DNA of 64,000 nt, taken from NCBI GenBank assembly GCA_963920765.1, contig OY987252.1:3643966-3707965 (forward strand). Reading direction: 5' to 3'. Positions 34,840-45,897 of this stretch are shown in pieces; positions within the stretch are counted from its first letter, which is position 1, and each line of letters begins with the position of its first letter. Source of the stretch: Ulota crispa. Taxonomy: Eukaryota; Streptophyta; Bryopsida; Orthotrichales; Orthotrichaceae. Made by a program: the position numbers and the translations under genes. The notes beneath the pieces were generated by a model. That model did no database searches, was not told the DNA's origin, and was given only the letters and a program-made list of their open reading frames with translations.

Positions 34840-36486
34840 ATAAATACAAGTATTGAAGTGGACGTAGATGCAGCTTGTTTTATAATGGATTTGAGAGATT
34901 TGCACACCTAGGTGGGAGAGTTTATCTGTCTGGCAATTTGTAGGGTGGGTGTGAGAGATTCAGATTATTTTAAAGCTTGGCTCCATGTAATTGCTGACCC
35001 TATTGTTGTCAAAATAAATGCTAGAAATACAAGAGAAGAAAGGGAGGCACAAAAAATTTCTATTTGTAGGAAATTGAGGAAAAACCATTGATTGGCTTTA
35101 ACAATTAGTGCTCAAGACTTGGTTCTTGTAAAAAGCCAGGTGAATACTCCTCTTCAAGCTATGGTAAAGTCACTTTGTGTGCTTAGATTTAGGGAATGCA
35201 GAGTGGGTTTTTACAGTATGATGTGGTCATTTCAAAAGGCCTGGTCCATGATAGTTCATTTTGTAGACAACCACTCCGCACTTCATGGTATAGCTGCAGT
35301 GTTGAATAGGAACCAATTTGATATTGGGGTGATTTTTCCAACAACAACTATAGATCTATATTCTTTTAGTAAGCATTGGATATCCCCTTATAAAAAATAC
35401 TAAAGAGGGAATGTTTATGATATGTTTAACATCCCCAACCATGGATGGTTGGATTTCCAGCTTATAAACGGAAATGGCATTCAAAAAATTAAGATCTACC
35501 AGGAACTTGTTCATGACATTGTATCTAGCATTCCAAAAGACAACCTTGATGACATGCCAAAGACAGTCAAAACTATGAGCACCCAACTGGTACAACTCAA
35601 AACTCTCATGAAGGCTTGGGAGTCAAGTGACCAAGTGGTGTTAGAAGAACAATTCCTTGGCAGAAGGATCAAAGTTATTGTTGTGGATGTATGGAAAGTC
35701 TCAAAAGCTTACGATTTGAGCCTCCACTTGGGCATTTTGCATATAAAAGGCATTGAGAGGTTGTTGGGAGGATCTTTTCAGTTTCAAAGAATTCCAATTC
35801 TAGCTGTGATCCCTGATGTTATCTCCAAAGTTTGAATCTTACATGGATTGATTCATGGTTCAGACCAATCAAGTCCCACAATTGCAATGCCAGCAGCTCT
35901 CACTATAGCTTGCCAGTCTATTAGATGGAGTGGAAAGAACATGAAGAACCATCTTTCAGAATTTTGAAGATGGGGCCAGGCACTTGTAAGCCAACTTTTG
36001 CAAAGAGAGCGTCCATTGTCCAAGTACAATGGTTGGGAGTTGGATCCACCAAAAAGACAAGCAATGATTTGGGATTTTTTGGAGAATGCTAGTTAGCAAT
36101 CTCACAGTAGAAGAAAAGGTCGTAATCCGCATCCTATGAGGTTGAAAAAAGCAGATGGAGGGGGGTTTTGGAAAATGAACAGTGTTTATGTAGATAGAGT
36201 TTTAGTAGCGTGTTTCTTCATTGTCAAATATGGGAGTAATTAGAGAAGATTTGTGGTAGCTAATAGAGATGTTGTTGGAGCTTAGGATTTTGTATTGTTG
36301 GATGATACATGGGAGAATTGAAGGTGGCATATCCCATTATAGCTTTGTTATCCTAGTTGGGTTCATATCTTTCATGATATCTAACTTGGCATTGTACATT
36401 GGTTTTGGCTTCCCACTTACTTGTAGAATTATCATAAACCAATGTTCCTATTTTTATATTGGTTTTGCTCTTCCCAATATTGACTG
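34840..36486 (+). pseudogene. Decayed gene of unknown family, one long frame
   Basis: From an acceptor-like GTTGTTCAG at 34831-34839 a single plus frame can be followed for about 500 codons through several stops and no evident frameshift (open pieces 35092-35403 and 35422-35835 are in phase). Readable segments: KAWLHVIADPIVVKINARN, a helical EEREAQKI region, MIVHFVDNHSALHGIAAVLN, DMFNIPNHGWLDFQLINGNG, QELVHDIVSSIPKDNLDDM, a helix with STQLVQLKTLMKAW, and a later basic stretch (SRRKGRNPHPMRLKK). I know no family with these motifs. Length and the single frame argue for a real former protein. Decay pattern is as in the Myb remnant. It is 1.2 kb from, and divergent to, that gene and 1.1 kb upstream of copy B of the coiled-coil family. 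Confidence 0.5.
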
Positions 36487-37649
36487 ACTTTATTTGTTGT
36501 TTGGAAACTTGTAATGAAGGAATCTTCCTTTTTTCACTCCATTACGGATTTAAAAGCTCTACTTGTTTCAATCTTGAATCAATGTAAGAGTATTATACTA
36601 TGATTTTAAAAAGGTTTTATATAATGAGTGGGTATGACGGATATTGTTTGAATCTGAGTAAACTTTAAATCTAGCTAAAAAGCATCTACTAATACAACAA
36701 CAATACATAACAATTTGCCCTTTTTAAACTGATTGAAATAGTGCAAGGTGTGTTTTATGAGCCCTAAAGACAATTGTACAAAGTGTGAAAATGTAACTCC
36801 AGCACATTATATGTTAAAAGGGAAAAGGGTCAGTCCCATTTGTTTTTTGTGTGAATTGTAAAAATCCCCCTTAATTGAATTAAAGAGGTCACCTAAAACT
36901 TGCTTAATGGAAGTCTTGTGCAAAATTCCAAACTTTCTATCCAAAAGAGTGTATTTCTAGATTATATATATTACATTTCATTGGAAAATAGTGATTGGAT
37001 TTGGAATTCAATGAATACGATGTTTTTAGGAAAAAAAAGCCAAAAGTGCCAATTTGTAAGAATGGGACCTTTTTCACGTATATGATGTTCTCCATCAAAC
37101 AGAATTTGTCTCTCTTGGCTTTTTTTTTAATGAAGAAACAAATAATTCTACACAATCTAATTCTAGTAATGAGTTTCCTCCAATACCTTTCAAATTAAGA
37201 TGATTCCCATTTTTTACGGTTCAAAGGATTTAGTAATGTGTGTCTATTCGATTACATAATTGCTTTGCAAAAAAGTTTGAGGACATCTGGTACCTTTATT
37301 GCTTGGGCTATATTTTTTATAATTTAACTTGATCAACTTCTTCCACTTATATTTTGTATAACTGGTATGATTGTTTCCTTCCACTTGGATAATTTATATT
37401 ACTTGTTGTAGGCAATGTCCTAGTTTGGATGGACTCTTCCACTCTAATTGATATTTTAGAGAAATTTAGCAAGATAATCCCAAGCCATAATAGGTAATGA
37501 TGATATAGGGACAATCCCTACTACCAATCAAGCATACTAGAAATTGGAAAATGTAGAGAGAATGATAAAAATAAATAACGTACAAACAATTGTTTGAGAT
37601 CAAGTTGCAGTGAAAACCACTGCTGAAGCCCACAACTTGTTTACAAATT
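36487..37649. other. No gene recognised
   Basis: AT-rich. Overlapping ORFs on both strands at 36900-37198 are motif-free. Some coding may begin at the right end, leading into copy B. Confidence 0.4.
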
Positions 37650-39850
37650 TGAGTTTTGAAACAAGTTTCAACATTTTGGGCTAGTTTTAGTTTGCGGTTG
37701 GAGAGTTGGACAAGAACCGAGAGGAGGAGCAACCTTTTTGAGTCATCTATTGAGCATAGAGTGTACTAGAGCTAGTTTCAAAACACAGATGGGCTTCCAA
37801 ATTTTGATAAGTTGGAGGGCCGTGGATTTTAAGAAGTTGAAGAGCCCATCATGAGAAGTGGCATTGCTTTGGCTTTGGTGCTCCCTCACTTGAATGGGTC
37901 TTTTACCACTCTTGAGCCATTCTGAGTTGCTGTTTTGAGAGAACTTCCACAATTGGAGTATCTTGGTCAAGCTAGATTGATTCGTTATTTGGAGGTGATT
38001 TCCTAGTGGCAAGAAGTTGATGCCAATCTTGTGGAAGCCTTTGTCATAGCTTATGAAGCTTCTAAGTGGAGGAGTATGGTTGAAGTTTGATGGGTGGAGC
38101 TCACGGCAATAATGATTGCAGAGGTATTTAAAGTACCAAATTCCAACTTTTCTTGGTCATCTCTGGTAGGAATGGATAGTTCTTTGGTGGCAAAATGCTT
38201 TTTGCCAAGCCTCACCCATTATGATTCTTGTTTAGAACAACATAGACTTGAAGATGTTCTACCCACTTGGAGACCTTGGTTAGAGCTAGTACAAGTGTAT
38301 TTACTTATGGAAAAACCTTTTGATTTTGTAAAGAAACATATTCTCAATCTAGTGGTGGCCATCCAACAAAGATTTCAAATCAATTGGGCTCTTTATCTTG
38401 CAAAGAAAATAGACAAGTCCCTTGTTGATTTAAAATCTAATCTCAACACTAGCTTGGTGGGGGCTTCATACCTTTCTAACCTCATTTAGGTTTCACGTAC
38501 ACAATAACAACATATTCATATAGTTCCAAAGTTGGTTTACAAGAGGCTGTAATGGTTTACTCAAGCAGGGGCTGTCTTAGAAGCTTCTGGTTCCAGTGGG
38601 AAGTTTTGGCTCCAAGTTGTATGAGACGCTGCCTGAACTTGGAAACGAAGACGACAAGCACCAAATAGAGGAGCTGAAGGTAGTCATTCTTGAGCTACGA
38701 GTTGAAATGGAGGTTCAGAAGGCCATCCTAGTGAGAGAAAAGTTGATCACAAAGCCTTCAGGGGTATTGCTACTTATGCCAACATTGAGAAGGAAAAGTT
38801 GGAGAATGAACTTTCATTATCGTTGAAGAGAGCCCAAGAAAAGTCCAATCAAGATCAAATCCAAATGGAAGGGATGAGGGAACATGTATAGTTGCAAGAA
38901 GAAGTATGCATCAATTTGGAGAGGAAGACAACGTTCCTTACAATAGAAGTGGCAACTCTTCAAGATTTGAAACAAGACCCCATGGCACATGCAGACTTGG
39001 AAATTGCTGGAAAAGACGTTTCTTATTCTGGAGAGTCAGTTGAACAAAACAAGGCCAAGCGGAAGCGAGCAAGGACATTGCACATCGATGATCTGGAATT
39101 CCTCCAAGAGTTCCTACCTCCATCCACTACCGTGGAATAGGCTTACACATATGAACGTCACGTATTTTTCCTCCATTTTGGTTTAAAGTACAAAGAACTC
39201 ATCCCTAGCCCTTGATTTGAAACCTTATGGAAAAAAACATTCCACTTCCAAGTAGAGAAACCTTTTCACAAAGATAATTGGGCATGGTGACCTTGTGCTT
39301 GAAGACCCTGTAGAGGCTTTTCATTTGATAGGAGATTATGGAGCCCAAGTGTTGCTTTTCTATGCCAAGTTGGAAGCGGAATTAGCACTTTGGCAAGAAG
39401 CTTCATCAGCTTACATTGTTCTGAAGCGCAACCCAATTGGAGATAGATTGGTGCAAGGGATAGATGTTGCAATGCCAACTTGGATTGTCATACAAAAGGG
39501 AAAAAAAAATTGACCAATTCTCAAATGGAAGTGCCAACTCCAAAGTTTGCAAATTACGTTTGAAATACAAGACTGGATGCAAAATATGGTGGAGAATTCC
39601 CAAGCAAGGATGTCTCATTCCTAGTTGATAGATATCCATCCTTTGTCATATTTGTGGCATTATTAGATCACAAAGAGGCGCCTTGTGCCAAATTGGTAGC
39701 ACGTATCTCAACTGAACTTCCCTTGTTGGATATTAGCACCAAATTGGAGTTTAAAGCACCTAGTGATTGTTTGGAATCTTAACGGGCATCTTCACGGACT
39801 TGATATCTTGGATGCCTCCTACTCATTCATTGAGCATAGCTTTTAGATGA
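37650..39850 (+). pseudogene. Unnamed coiled-coil protein family, copy B (decayed)
   Basis: Plus-strand relative of copy A (18613-21600), with the same order of parts: helical domain (AFVIAYEASKWRSMV, AIMIAEVFKVP, ELVQVYLLMEKPFDFVKK, VVAIQQRFQINWALY) matching copy A and loosely the 'putative plant transposon protein' domain; a Glu/Lys/Leu coiled coil at 38600-38990; then YERHVFFLHFG (39140-39180), EAFHLIGDYGAQVLLFYA (39315-39370) and a block around 39620-39750 parallel to copy A's QLLDIHP region. The basic C-terminal end of copy A has no counterpart here, so copy B is 3'-truncated or too diverged. It is broken at several places. Similarity of the two copies is clear at protein level and poor in DNA, so they split long ago. 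Confidence 0.68.
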
Positions 39851-40570
39851 GCGGTTTGAGGAGGTTTGATAGTTTCAATTTACACCCTTTTGTTTATTTG
39901 TTTTTACTAGTAGCATTATTGCTTTCTGTTTTATTGGATTTGAATGGTTTGCTCCATTTCTAGTCAATTGTTTGATCATATTGCAATGTAATCCAAGTCA
40001 TTCCAAAAAATGTCCTCAATATTTACACCGTTGGATATATATTATTTTGTTGTTATGTGGACATACTATGGTATATGCTATGCCAATGAGTATTTTCATT
40101 CATTCACTATTATTTTTCATTGTGCACCTACCCAATTGCAACCATGCAATAACTATAGCCATTCAAAATTTGCATAAAATCCATCTATTGCTGTTTTGTT
40201 GATTTACATAATATGGTTTCAAAACCTAGTGAAATTGTCTTGATCTTATACAAATAAATAGACATACATACTAAACACCAATACATGAAGATTGGAGTGT
40301 ATCAATTTACAATTCTTAATCAATCTATCTAAAAATTGGTATAAATCAATTGGTGTTGACATATTTCCCCTACTTTCTACCCAATTTATGTCCAACCTCA
40401 AAACATGTTCAATTCTAGGTCCTTTCATGATCTCAATTTCTACTCTTCTAAGGACAACCATAAATTTGGTTTTTTAACTACTTGTGGCATTTGAAACCAA
40501 ATAAAATTTCTATTTGATAAAATATTGCCATGTTTAACAACCAACAATATTTTATGAGTTTTACCAAAGT
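39851..40570. other. No gene recognised
   Basis: AT-rich flank of the chromovirus. Overlapping motif-free ORFs on both strands at 40246-40477 and 39972-40202. Confidence 0.4.
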
Positions 40571-40894
40571 TGTCACGGACATTGAAATATGAAGATAATA
40601 CATAAGAACAAGAAATAAATTTGGATTCAAAGAAGGGGAACAAATAATAAAAAAGTGAGCAATGGCTCCAAGAGATGTGTTGTCAAGTCTAAATAACACT
40701 TCAGCCTCAACTTTTATATATACTTGGATCTAAGGTAAAAGAAATCTAAAGTGAAAGAAATCTAAAGTAAAAGAAATCTAAAGTGAAAGAAATCTAAAAT
40801 AAAAGAAATCTAAAGTGAAAGAAATTTAAAATAAAAAATATTCTAAAGTCAAAAGTAAAAGAAAATGTGACGTTCTAAAGTAATGTCCCTAACA
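40571..40894 (-). repeat. 3' LTR of the chromovirus (324 bp)
   Basis: Same ends as the 5' LTR (TGTTAGGGACA to GTGACA in element orientation). It is 79 bp longer because a 16-bp unit (AAAGAAATCTAAAGTG-like) is tandemly repeated about six times at 40736-40860, versus about two in the 5' LTR; the expansion arose after insertion. Confidence 0.9.
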
Positions 40895-40907
40895 TTATCC
40901 TCTTTTC
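40895..40907 (-). other. Polypurine tract of the chromovirus
   Basis: GAAAAGAGGATAA in element orientation lies directly before the 3' LTR; pol ends inside it. Confidence 0.75.
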
Positions 40908-40910
40908 AAA

Positions 40911-41110
40911 CGACAAGTCCCGAGAGGAGCTTTAGGCTTATCTAAATAAAATTGATACAATTCTTGTATCATTTCCGGTGCACTTATGAGATTCTCGGCT
41001 AATTTCCACGTTCGCTTGTTGATATTATAACCGCTCCAATGTACCAAATACTCTACTTTGCTCCACGTTCATTGCGAATTTCATACTTGTTCCACCTTAT
41101 ATTCATCGTG
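40911..41110 (-). pseudogene. Chromodomain at the integrase C-terminus
   Basis: EYKVEQV, then WSKVEYLVHWSGYN, TWKLAENLISAPEMI and LYQFYLDKPKAPLG match a canonical chromodomain (aromatic cage region YxVE...HWxGY...TWExxENL). In living chromoviruses this part directs insertion to methylated-histone chromatin. The close likeness to fungal-type chromodomains is notable for a plant window. Confidence 0.85.
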
Positions 41111-41299
41111 GTTTTCAGTTTTAACACTTAGCGATAGCAATTGTATTCTTTCTGAAAATGCGACTGCCGATAAAATTCTAAAAGATATATATAAAAGACT
41201 GAATGTACTTTCATAGAAGCTAGTAGCCTAGTAGCTCCAAACAGTATGTCACTTGGTTGGTCTATTTTATAATGACAAATAATCCCAATTTCTAGTGGT

Positions 41300-42429
41300 C
41301 TATCTTGTCACATGACCGCTTGGTTTTAATATTCCGTCGAAGAAGCCATACTTTGTTTCTGATTTGAAAATCAGGTGCTTGATTGCAAGATTTGCCCGTA
41401 GTTATCTTGTAAGACTTTTAAGGGGATTATAGTTAAAGCTTTAAAATATCTTCAATTTGCAATAATTGCCTTAAAAAATCGTCAGCTGCTGGATTACTAT
41501 TTGCTAGTGAACTCAACAGATCAAGCTTTGAATGATGGCCATATTAGAATAAAATAGTGTTTGTTGAGTTGAAGCATGAAGAGTATTGTTGCGTGCAAAC
41601 TTCGCTAATGGCAAGTATGTTGTTCAGTTGTTTTGTTGATCATTGATATTATATCGTAAATATTCTTCAAAGACTTGATTAACTCATTTTGTTTGATTGT
41701 CAATTTGAAGATGAAAAGCTAAAAAGAGATTGATATCTACAATCAATATCTTAAAAATAAATCCATAAAGCTTCGATACAAATTGGAGTCCTCTGTCTAA
41801 TATAATATTGTCTGGTAAACCGTGATATTGATATACATTATCAAAAAATAGTCTTACCATATTTTTGCTTGATTAAGTTTTTTTGCAATGGATAAAGTTT
41901 GTCATTTTTGTAAACCAATCCGTTACAACAAATATGCTATTGAATGAATCTGATGGTAGCAAATCCGTAATAAAATTCATAAAAATTGAAGACCATAGCC
42001 GACGAGGAATAGACAATGGTTGCAAGAATCTATAAGGGCAATGCCAAGGATTCTTGAATTTTGAACAAATGTCACAAGAAGTAACAAAATCATTCACATC
42101 CTTCTACATTTATGGCTACCAAAAATCTTTGGAAACAAGTTTTAAAGTCTTGTTGTATCAAAAATGACCTGCGACTAGAAAATCATGATGGAATTGAAAA
42201 ATGCAAAGTTGTATTGGATCTTCTGAGATAAACAAACATTCTTCAACACGTAACAAATCTCCATCCACCTTAAAATTGTCTTCTTCATCAAAACAACGTT
42301 TAATGATGAAGATTATACAATCTTCAATAGTTGCAACACGCATTTGGTTGAAGAAATCTCCATGTATATGTGATGGTATAACCGTAGCGCAAAGATAAAA
42401 TAGTTTTGATTTTAACAAAGTTCTACATT
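41300..42429 (-). pseudogene. Integrase region of the chromovirus
   Basis: Zinc-binding part (42050-42180) leads into SCDICSKFKNPWHCPYRF, then the core (SSIFMNFITDLLPS, IFVVTDWFTKMTNFI; later LDRGLQFVSKLYGF and VNQVFEEYLRYNIND). The wording is that of chromoviral integrases. Broken. Confidence 0.85.
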
Positions 42430-42960
42430 GTTGATCAAATGCTGTTTCTCCAACCTTGAGCGCAAGATATGATCTTCTTGATAATGCATCAGATAGTCTT
42501 TGTTACTTCTTCAATCAATATGTGATAATAAAATCAAACCAAAAGAGAGACATATTCTATCAAACTTAACACCGATTTAAAACACAAGATGATATGAAAT
42601 ACTCCAAATTCTTATAATTTATATAAACAATTATTGGATGCATAGCTTCTTCAAGGAAATGACACTATTTTTTTAAAGAATCCACAACAGCAAGAAGTTT
42701 TTTGTTATGAATCTCATAATTGATCTCGACAGAAGAAAATTTCCAAGACTAGAATGCAATTGGATGAAGCTTTTTGTATTCCCCTAGTTGTAAAAATATA
42801 GCTTCCAAAGCAAATTCTGAGACATTAGTTTTCAAATAAAATGCATTTAAAAAATTTGGGTATAATAAAATTAGAGCCATAGTAAATACAGTCTTTAGAT
42901 TCTAAAAAGCTTTCTCTGCTAGTGGTTTTCAGTCAAGCTAATTTTTGTTTGTCAACCAAG
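42430..42960 (-). pseudogene. RNase H region of the chromovirus
   Basis: Contains YEIHNKKLLAVVDSLKK and a later ALSRR segment, the usual landmarks of Ty3/Gypsy RNase H and its exit. Broken. Confidence 0.65.
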
Positions 42961-43079
42961 TGAGCAGAGCAGCAACTTGAGAATAGACCTTGATAAAGAT
43001 TAGATAAAAATTAGCAAAACCAAAAAAACATTGTACGTCTCTAAAATTCTTCAAAACATTTTAAGACAAGATAATTTCC

Positions 43080-43790
43080 ATTTTTTTGGAATCTATTTTC
43101 AAACCCTCCATTCCATCTCAATTTAGTGAAATAAACACTTCTTTGGTTGGGCATAGAGGCCTCGTTTGCATAATTTTTCAAAAATTAAACAAACATATTT
43201 TGCATGATCTTCTCCATTTTTAAAAAATATAAAAATGTCATCTAAATAGATGATAATAAAGCTATCAAGATACTTTCAAAAGATGTCATTTATCATGTGT
43301 TGAAAGACAGCAGAGGCTATTATAAAACCAAAAGGTATGATTTTATACTCAAAATAGTCTTATCTTGTACGGAAGGCTGTCTTCTATTTGTTTCTTTCTT
43401 TGATTTGTACGAGGTTATAAGTTCCGCATATGTCAATTTTGATAAAGACCTTTGCAATTCCAAGTTGATCTAAAAATCTAGAGATCAAAGATAATAGATA
43501 GCGGTTCTTCTTTGTCACTTTATTGAGACTTTAATAATCCACGTATATTTATAAAGAGCCATCTTTCTTTTTCACAAATAGAATAAATGTTTGAAGAAGC
43601 GATTTGTAGTGATGAATGAAGTTTTTGGCCTCATTCTCGTCAATATAATTTTGTAATTTCATTAACTCTGTTTGTGATAAGTAATAAATTGGACCAAAAA
43701 AAGGTTGTGCTCTTTTTTTCAAGTCTATAATATAATCATATGGTTGGTGCTTCGATTGTATATTGGCATTTTTCTTCAAAAAGACATCTT
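43080..43790 (-). pseudogene. Reverse transcriptase region of the chromovirus
   Basis: The entry segment (QPFFGPIYYLSQTELMKLQN, FVKKKDGSL, 43549-43779) is followed by KTAFRTR, FEYKIIPFGF, AVFQHMINDIF and the YLDD box (IIIYLDDIFIFFKN) near 43230. Order and spacing are those of Ty3/Gypsy RT. Broken. Confidence 0.85.
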
Positions 43791-44049
43791 CAAAATCTTT
43801 ATACTACTCCGGGATATTAGTTGTTGTAGTCTTTTCTTCACTAGTTGAAGCCGTATAGATAACAAATAGTCTATCTTGTTTGACAATTTTTATAAATGCA
43901 TTTGCTCCAATGAACATGGATTTTTTCATTAGCGGGCTGTTTGTTTGTTTGTTAACGGGTTTTCTAACAGGTTGTATAACAAGTTTATTGATTAGATGAC
44001 TTTTGAGAAAAATCATCTTTTGTAAATACTAGTTTATTGACGGATTGTA

Positions 44050-44340
44050 TTCTTCTAACCACGAAAGACAAAAAATAACAGGATTCGACGGGGTTTTGAT
44101 GACATTGAAGATAATTTGGCTATTATGGCCTTTAAATGTCACATCTAAAAGCATTGTTTTGTGTGCGATACTGCCAGAAGACAAATGTCGTCTATCTATC
44201 ACTTTTGTACTGATAGACTGAGATTTCTAAACTTACGAGAGTTTGTGACTTTTAATAAATTCTTCATCCAAAAAACAAGTAGATGCTACTCAATCTAATA
44301 GAATAGTGGTTTCAAGTTTCTGAGGACTGACAAATAAAGG
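44050..44340 (-). pseudogene. Protease region of the chromovirus
   Basis: A retropepsin-like stretch with STCFLDEEFIKSHKL near the start and PSNPVIFCLSWLEEYNPSI at the end, the usual fold signature between Gag and RT. Broken. Confidence 0.65.
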
Positions 44341-44479
44341 AATGATAAAACAAAAAGCAGATTGAATTAAAAGGGAGGAATCTAAATATTGTTGTGAAAT
44401 TGCATTATCCATCCGCACTGTTCATATTGTGACTGGATATCTTTATTTTTTTGGACAATGACAGCTCTAATCTTGACAA

Positions 44480-45418
44480 AACGTTGACTCGGCTTCTTTT
44501 GGCAGTTGTAGACTTTGTAGCCTTCTTTGCCACAATACAAATATAGTCCATTCTCTATGTAACTTTTTTTTTTTCCAAAGTGAAATGTTTAATATGTATT
44601 GTATCGATTTGCATATTTGTGATCTTCATATGTGAAATTGGACTACTTGTCAATGCAAATGAAGTAAGATAAGTCATTTGTTCCTTTCGTAGAATCTAGT
44701 TTTGACGGCATTGGAAAAGTTAGTTGTTGCACTTAACCGCTTGACTAATTGCATCATTCAACGTTTACGGATCAGAAAACAAAAGAATGAAATATTTCAC
44801 AGAATCCTTCTATCTTCAATAGAATTGGTTCATGAGGGCTGCTTTGTCCTAATTAATGTCGCATGCAAGTTGTCTAAAATTCGAGGCGTAAGCTAATGCA
44901 GAACGTATCCCTTGTCGTAAAGACTAAATTTTTGTAGTTATCCAACGAGCTTTGTCATGTTCACCAAACGCTTCTGTAAAGGCTTTAAGAAAAATATCAA
45001 AGTTGTTCAATGCAGACCAGTCTTTCTCAAACAAATGAGCAAACCATAATAAAACTTGTCTTGTAAATAAAGTTCCAACCAATCCAATTTGTGATTCGTG
45101 TGTAGATTAGCGTCCAGATTGTAAGGCAATTATCAATTGAATTTGATTGACAAACCCACAAAACTTAGAGTGTGTACCATCAAATTTCTCATGAAAACTA
45201 ACACAAGGTTTTTTTTATTGTAGTGGTGGTGGTAGATCTTGTCAAACCACAAGTAAAGCTCTTTTCTCTGAATTGGCGGAAGATTGGCCTTGTTGAAGAC
45301 TAGCAATGACTTTTTCAATCATTGTGGTCCAATTTGACAACATGTTGATAGCATTGAGGATGGCTTCTAACTTAGATTCAATAGCTTTGGGCATGACATA
45401 ATCTTGAAGTTCAGCCAT
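44480..45418 (-). pseudogene. gag region of the chromovirus
   Basis: Starts at the ATG at 45418 (MAELQDYV). Contains the capsid-type segment around 44900-45090 (LLWFAHLFEKDWSALNNFD; FTEAFGEHDKARW) and a zinc-knuckle-like segment at about 44490-44550. These are typical of Ty3/Gypsy Gag. Broken. Confidence 0.75.
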
Positions 45419-45611
45419 ATTAGGAGACAGAAAACAATGGGATATATAAAGTAAAATAAAATATTGGTTTAGCTGGGATAAACCGCAATCTCTAAACCTT
45501 CAAACCTTCAAAGAAAAGGGATGTCTGCAATTCTCACAAGAAGAACAAAACACAAATATTGCAATGAATGAAATATCATATTAGAGGGGGTAAATCGCAA
45601 CCTCTAACAAA

Positions 45612-45622
45612 GGCCCTGATAC
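45612..45622 (-). other. Primer binding site, tRNA-iMet type
   Basis: In element orientation GTATCAGGGCC, matching the core of the plant initiator-Met tRNA 3' complement (TGGTATCAGAGCC). It lies 25 bases inside the 5' LTR, somewhat farther than usual. Confidence 0.65.
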
Positions 45623-45647
45623 TTAAGTGAAGTAAAATTCAACAAAC

Positions 45648-45892
45648 TATCACGGACATAGAAATATGGAGATAATAGATAAGAACTAGAAATGAATTCA
45701 GATTTGAAGCAGAAGAACAAATAACAAAGGAAATGAGTGATGGCTCTAAGATATGTGTTGTCGAGTTTGATTAACACTTCAGCCTTAACCTCTATATATA
45801 CTCTGATCTATAGTAAAAGAAATCTAAAGTAAAAGATATTCTAAAGCCAAAATTTTAAAAAAACGTGACATTTTGAAGTAACGTCCCTAACA
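45648..45892 (-). repeat. 5' LTR of the chromovirus (245 bp)
   Basis: In element orientation it begins TGTTAGGGACG and ends CCGTGATA. Contains a TATATATA-like box near 45800 that could be the promoter. Aligns with 40571-40894 over its full length apart from the expanded short repeat there. Confidence 0.9.
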
Positions 45893-45897
45893 AGAGT

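Larger units (their letters stand above)
40571..45892 (-). mobile_element. Chromovirus (Ty3/Gypsy), full structure, decayed; Tcn1-like
   Basis: A 5.3-kb LTR retrotransposon fossil on the minus strand. LTRs at both ends begin and end TGTTAG...GTGACA in element orientation. Flanks AAAGT (40566-40570) and AGAGT (45893-45897) are a 5-bp target duplication with one change. A tRNA-iMet-like PBS, gag with zinc knuckle, protease, reverse transcriptase, RNase H, integrase, chromodomain and PPT follow in the canonical order. The protein style (RT entry FFGPIYYLSQTEL, chromodomain YLVHWSGYN) is closest to the fungal/Tcn1-type chromoviruses that are also reported from early-diverging plants; this placement is from memory. 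LTRs are about 80-85% alike by rough count, so the insertion is old. It is broken throughout, with well over ten breaks, and cannot be active. Confidence 0.92.
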
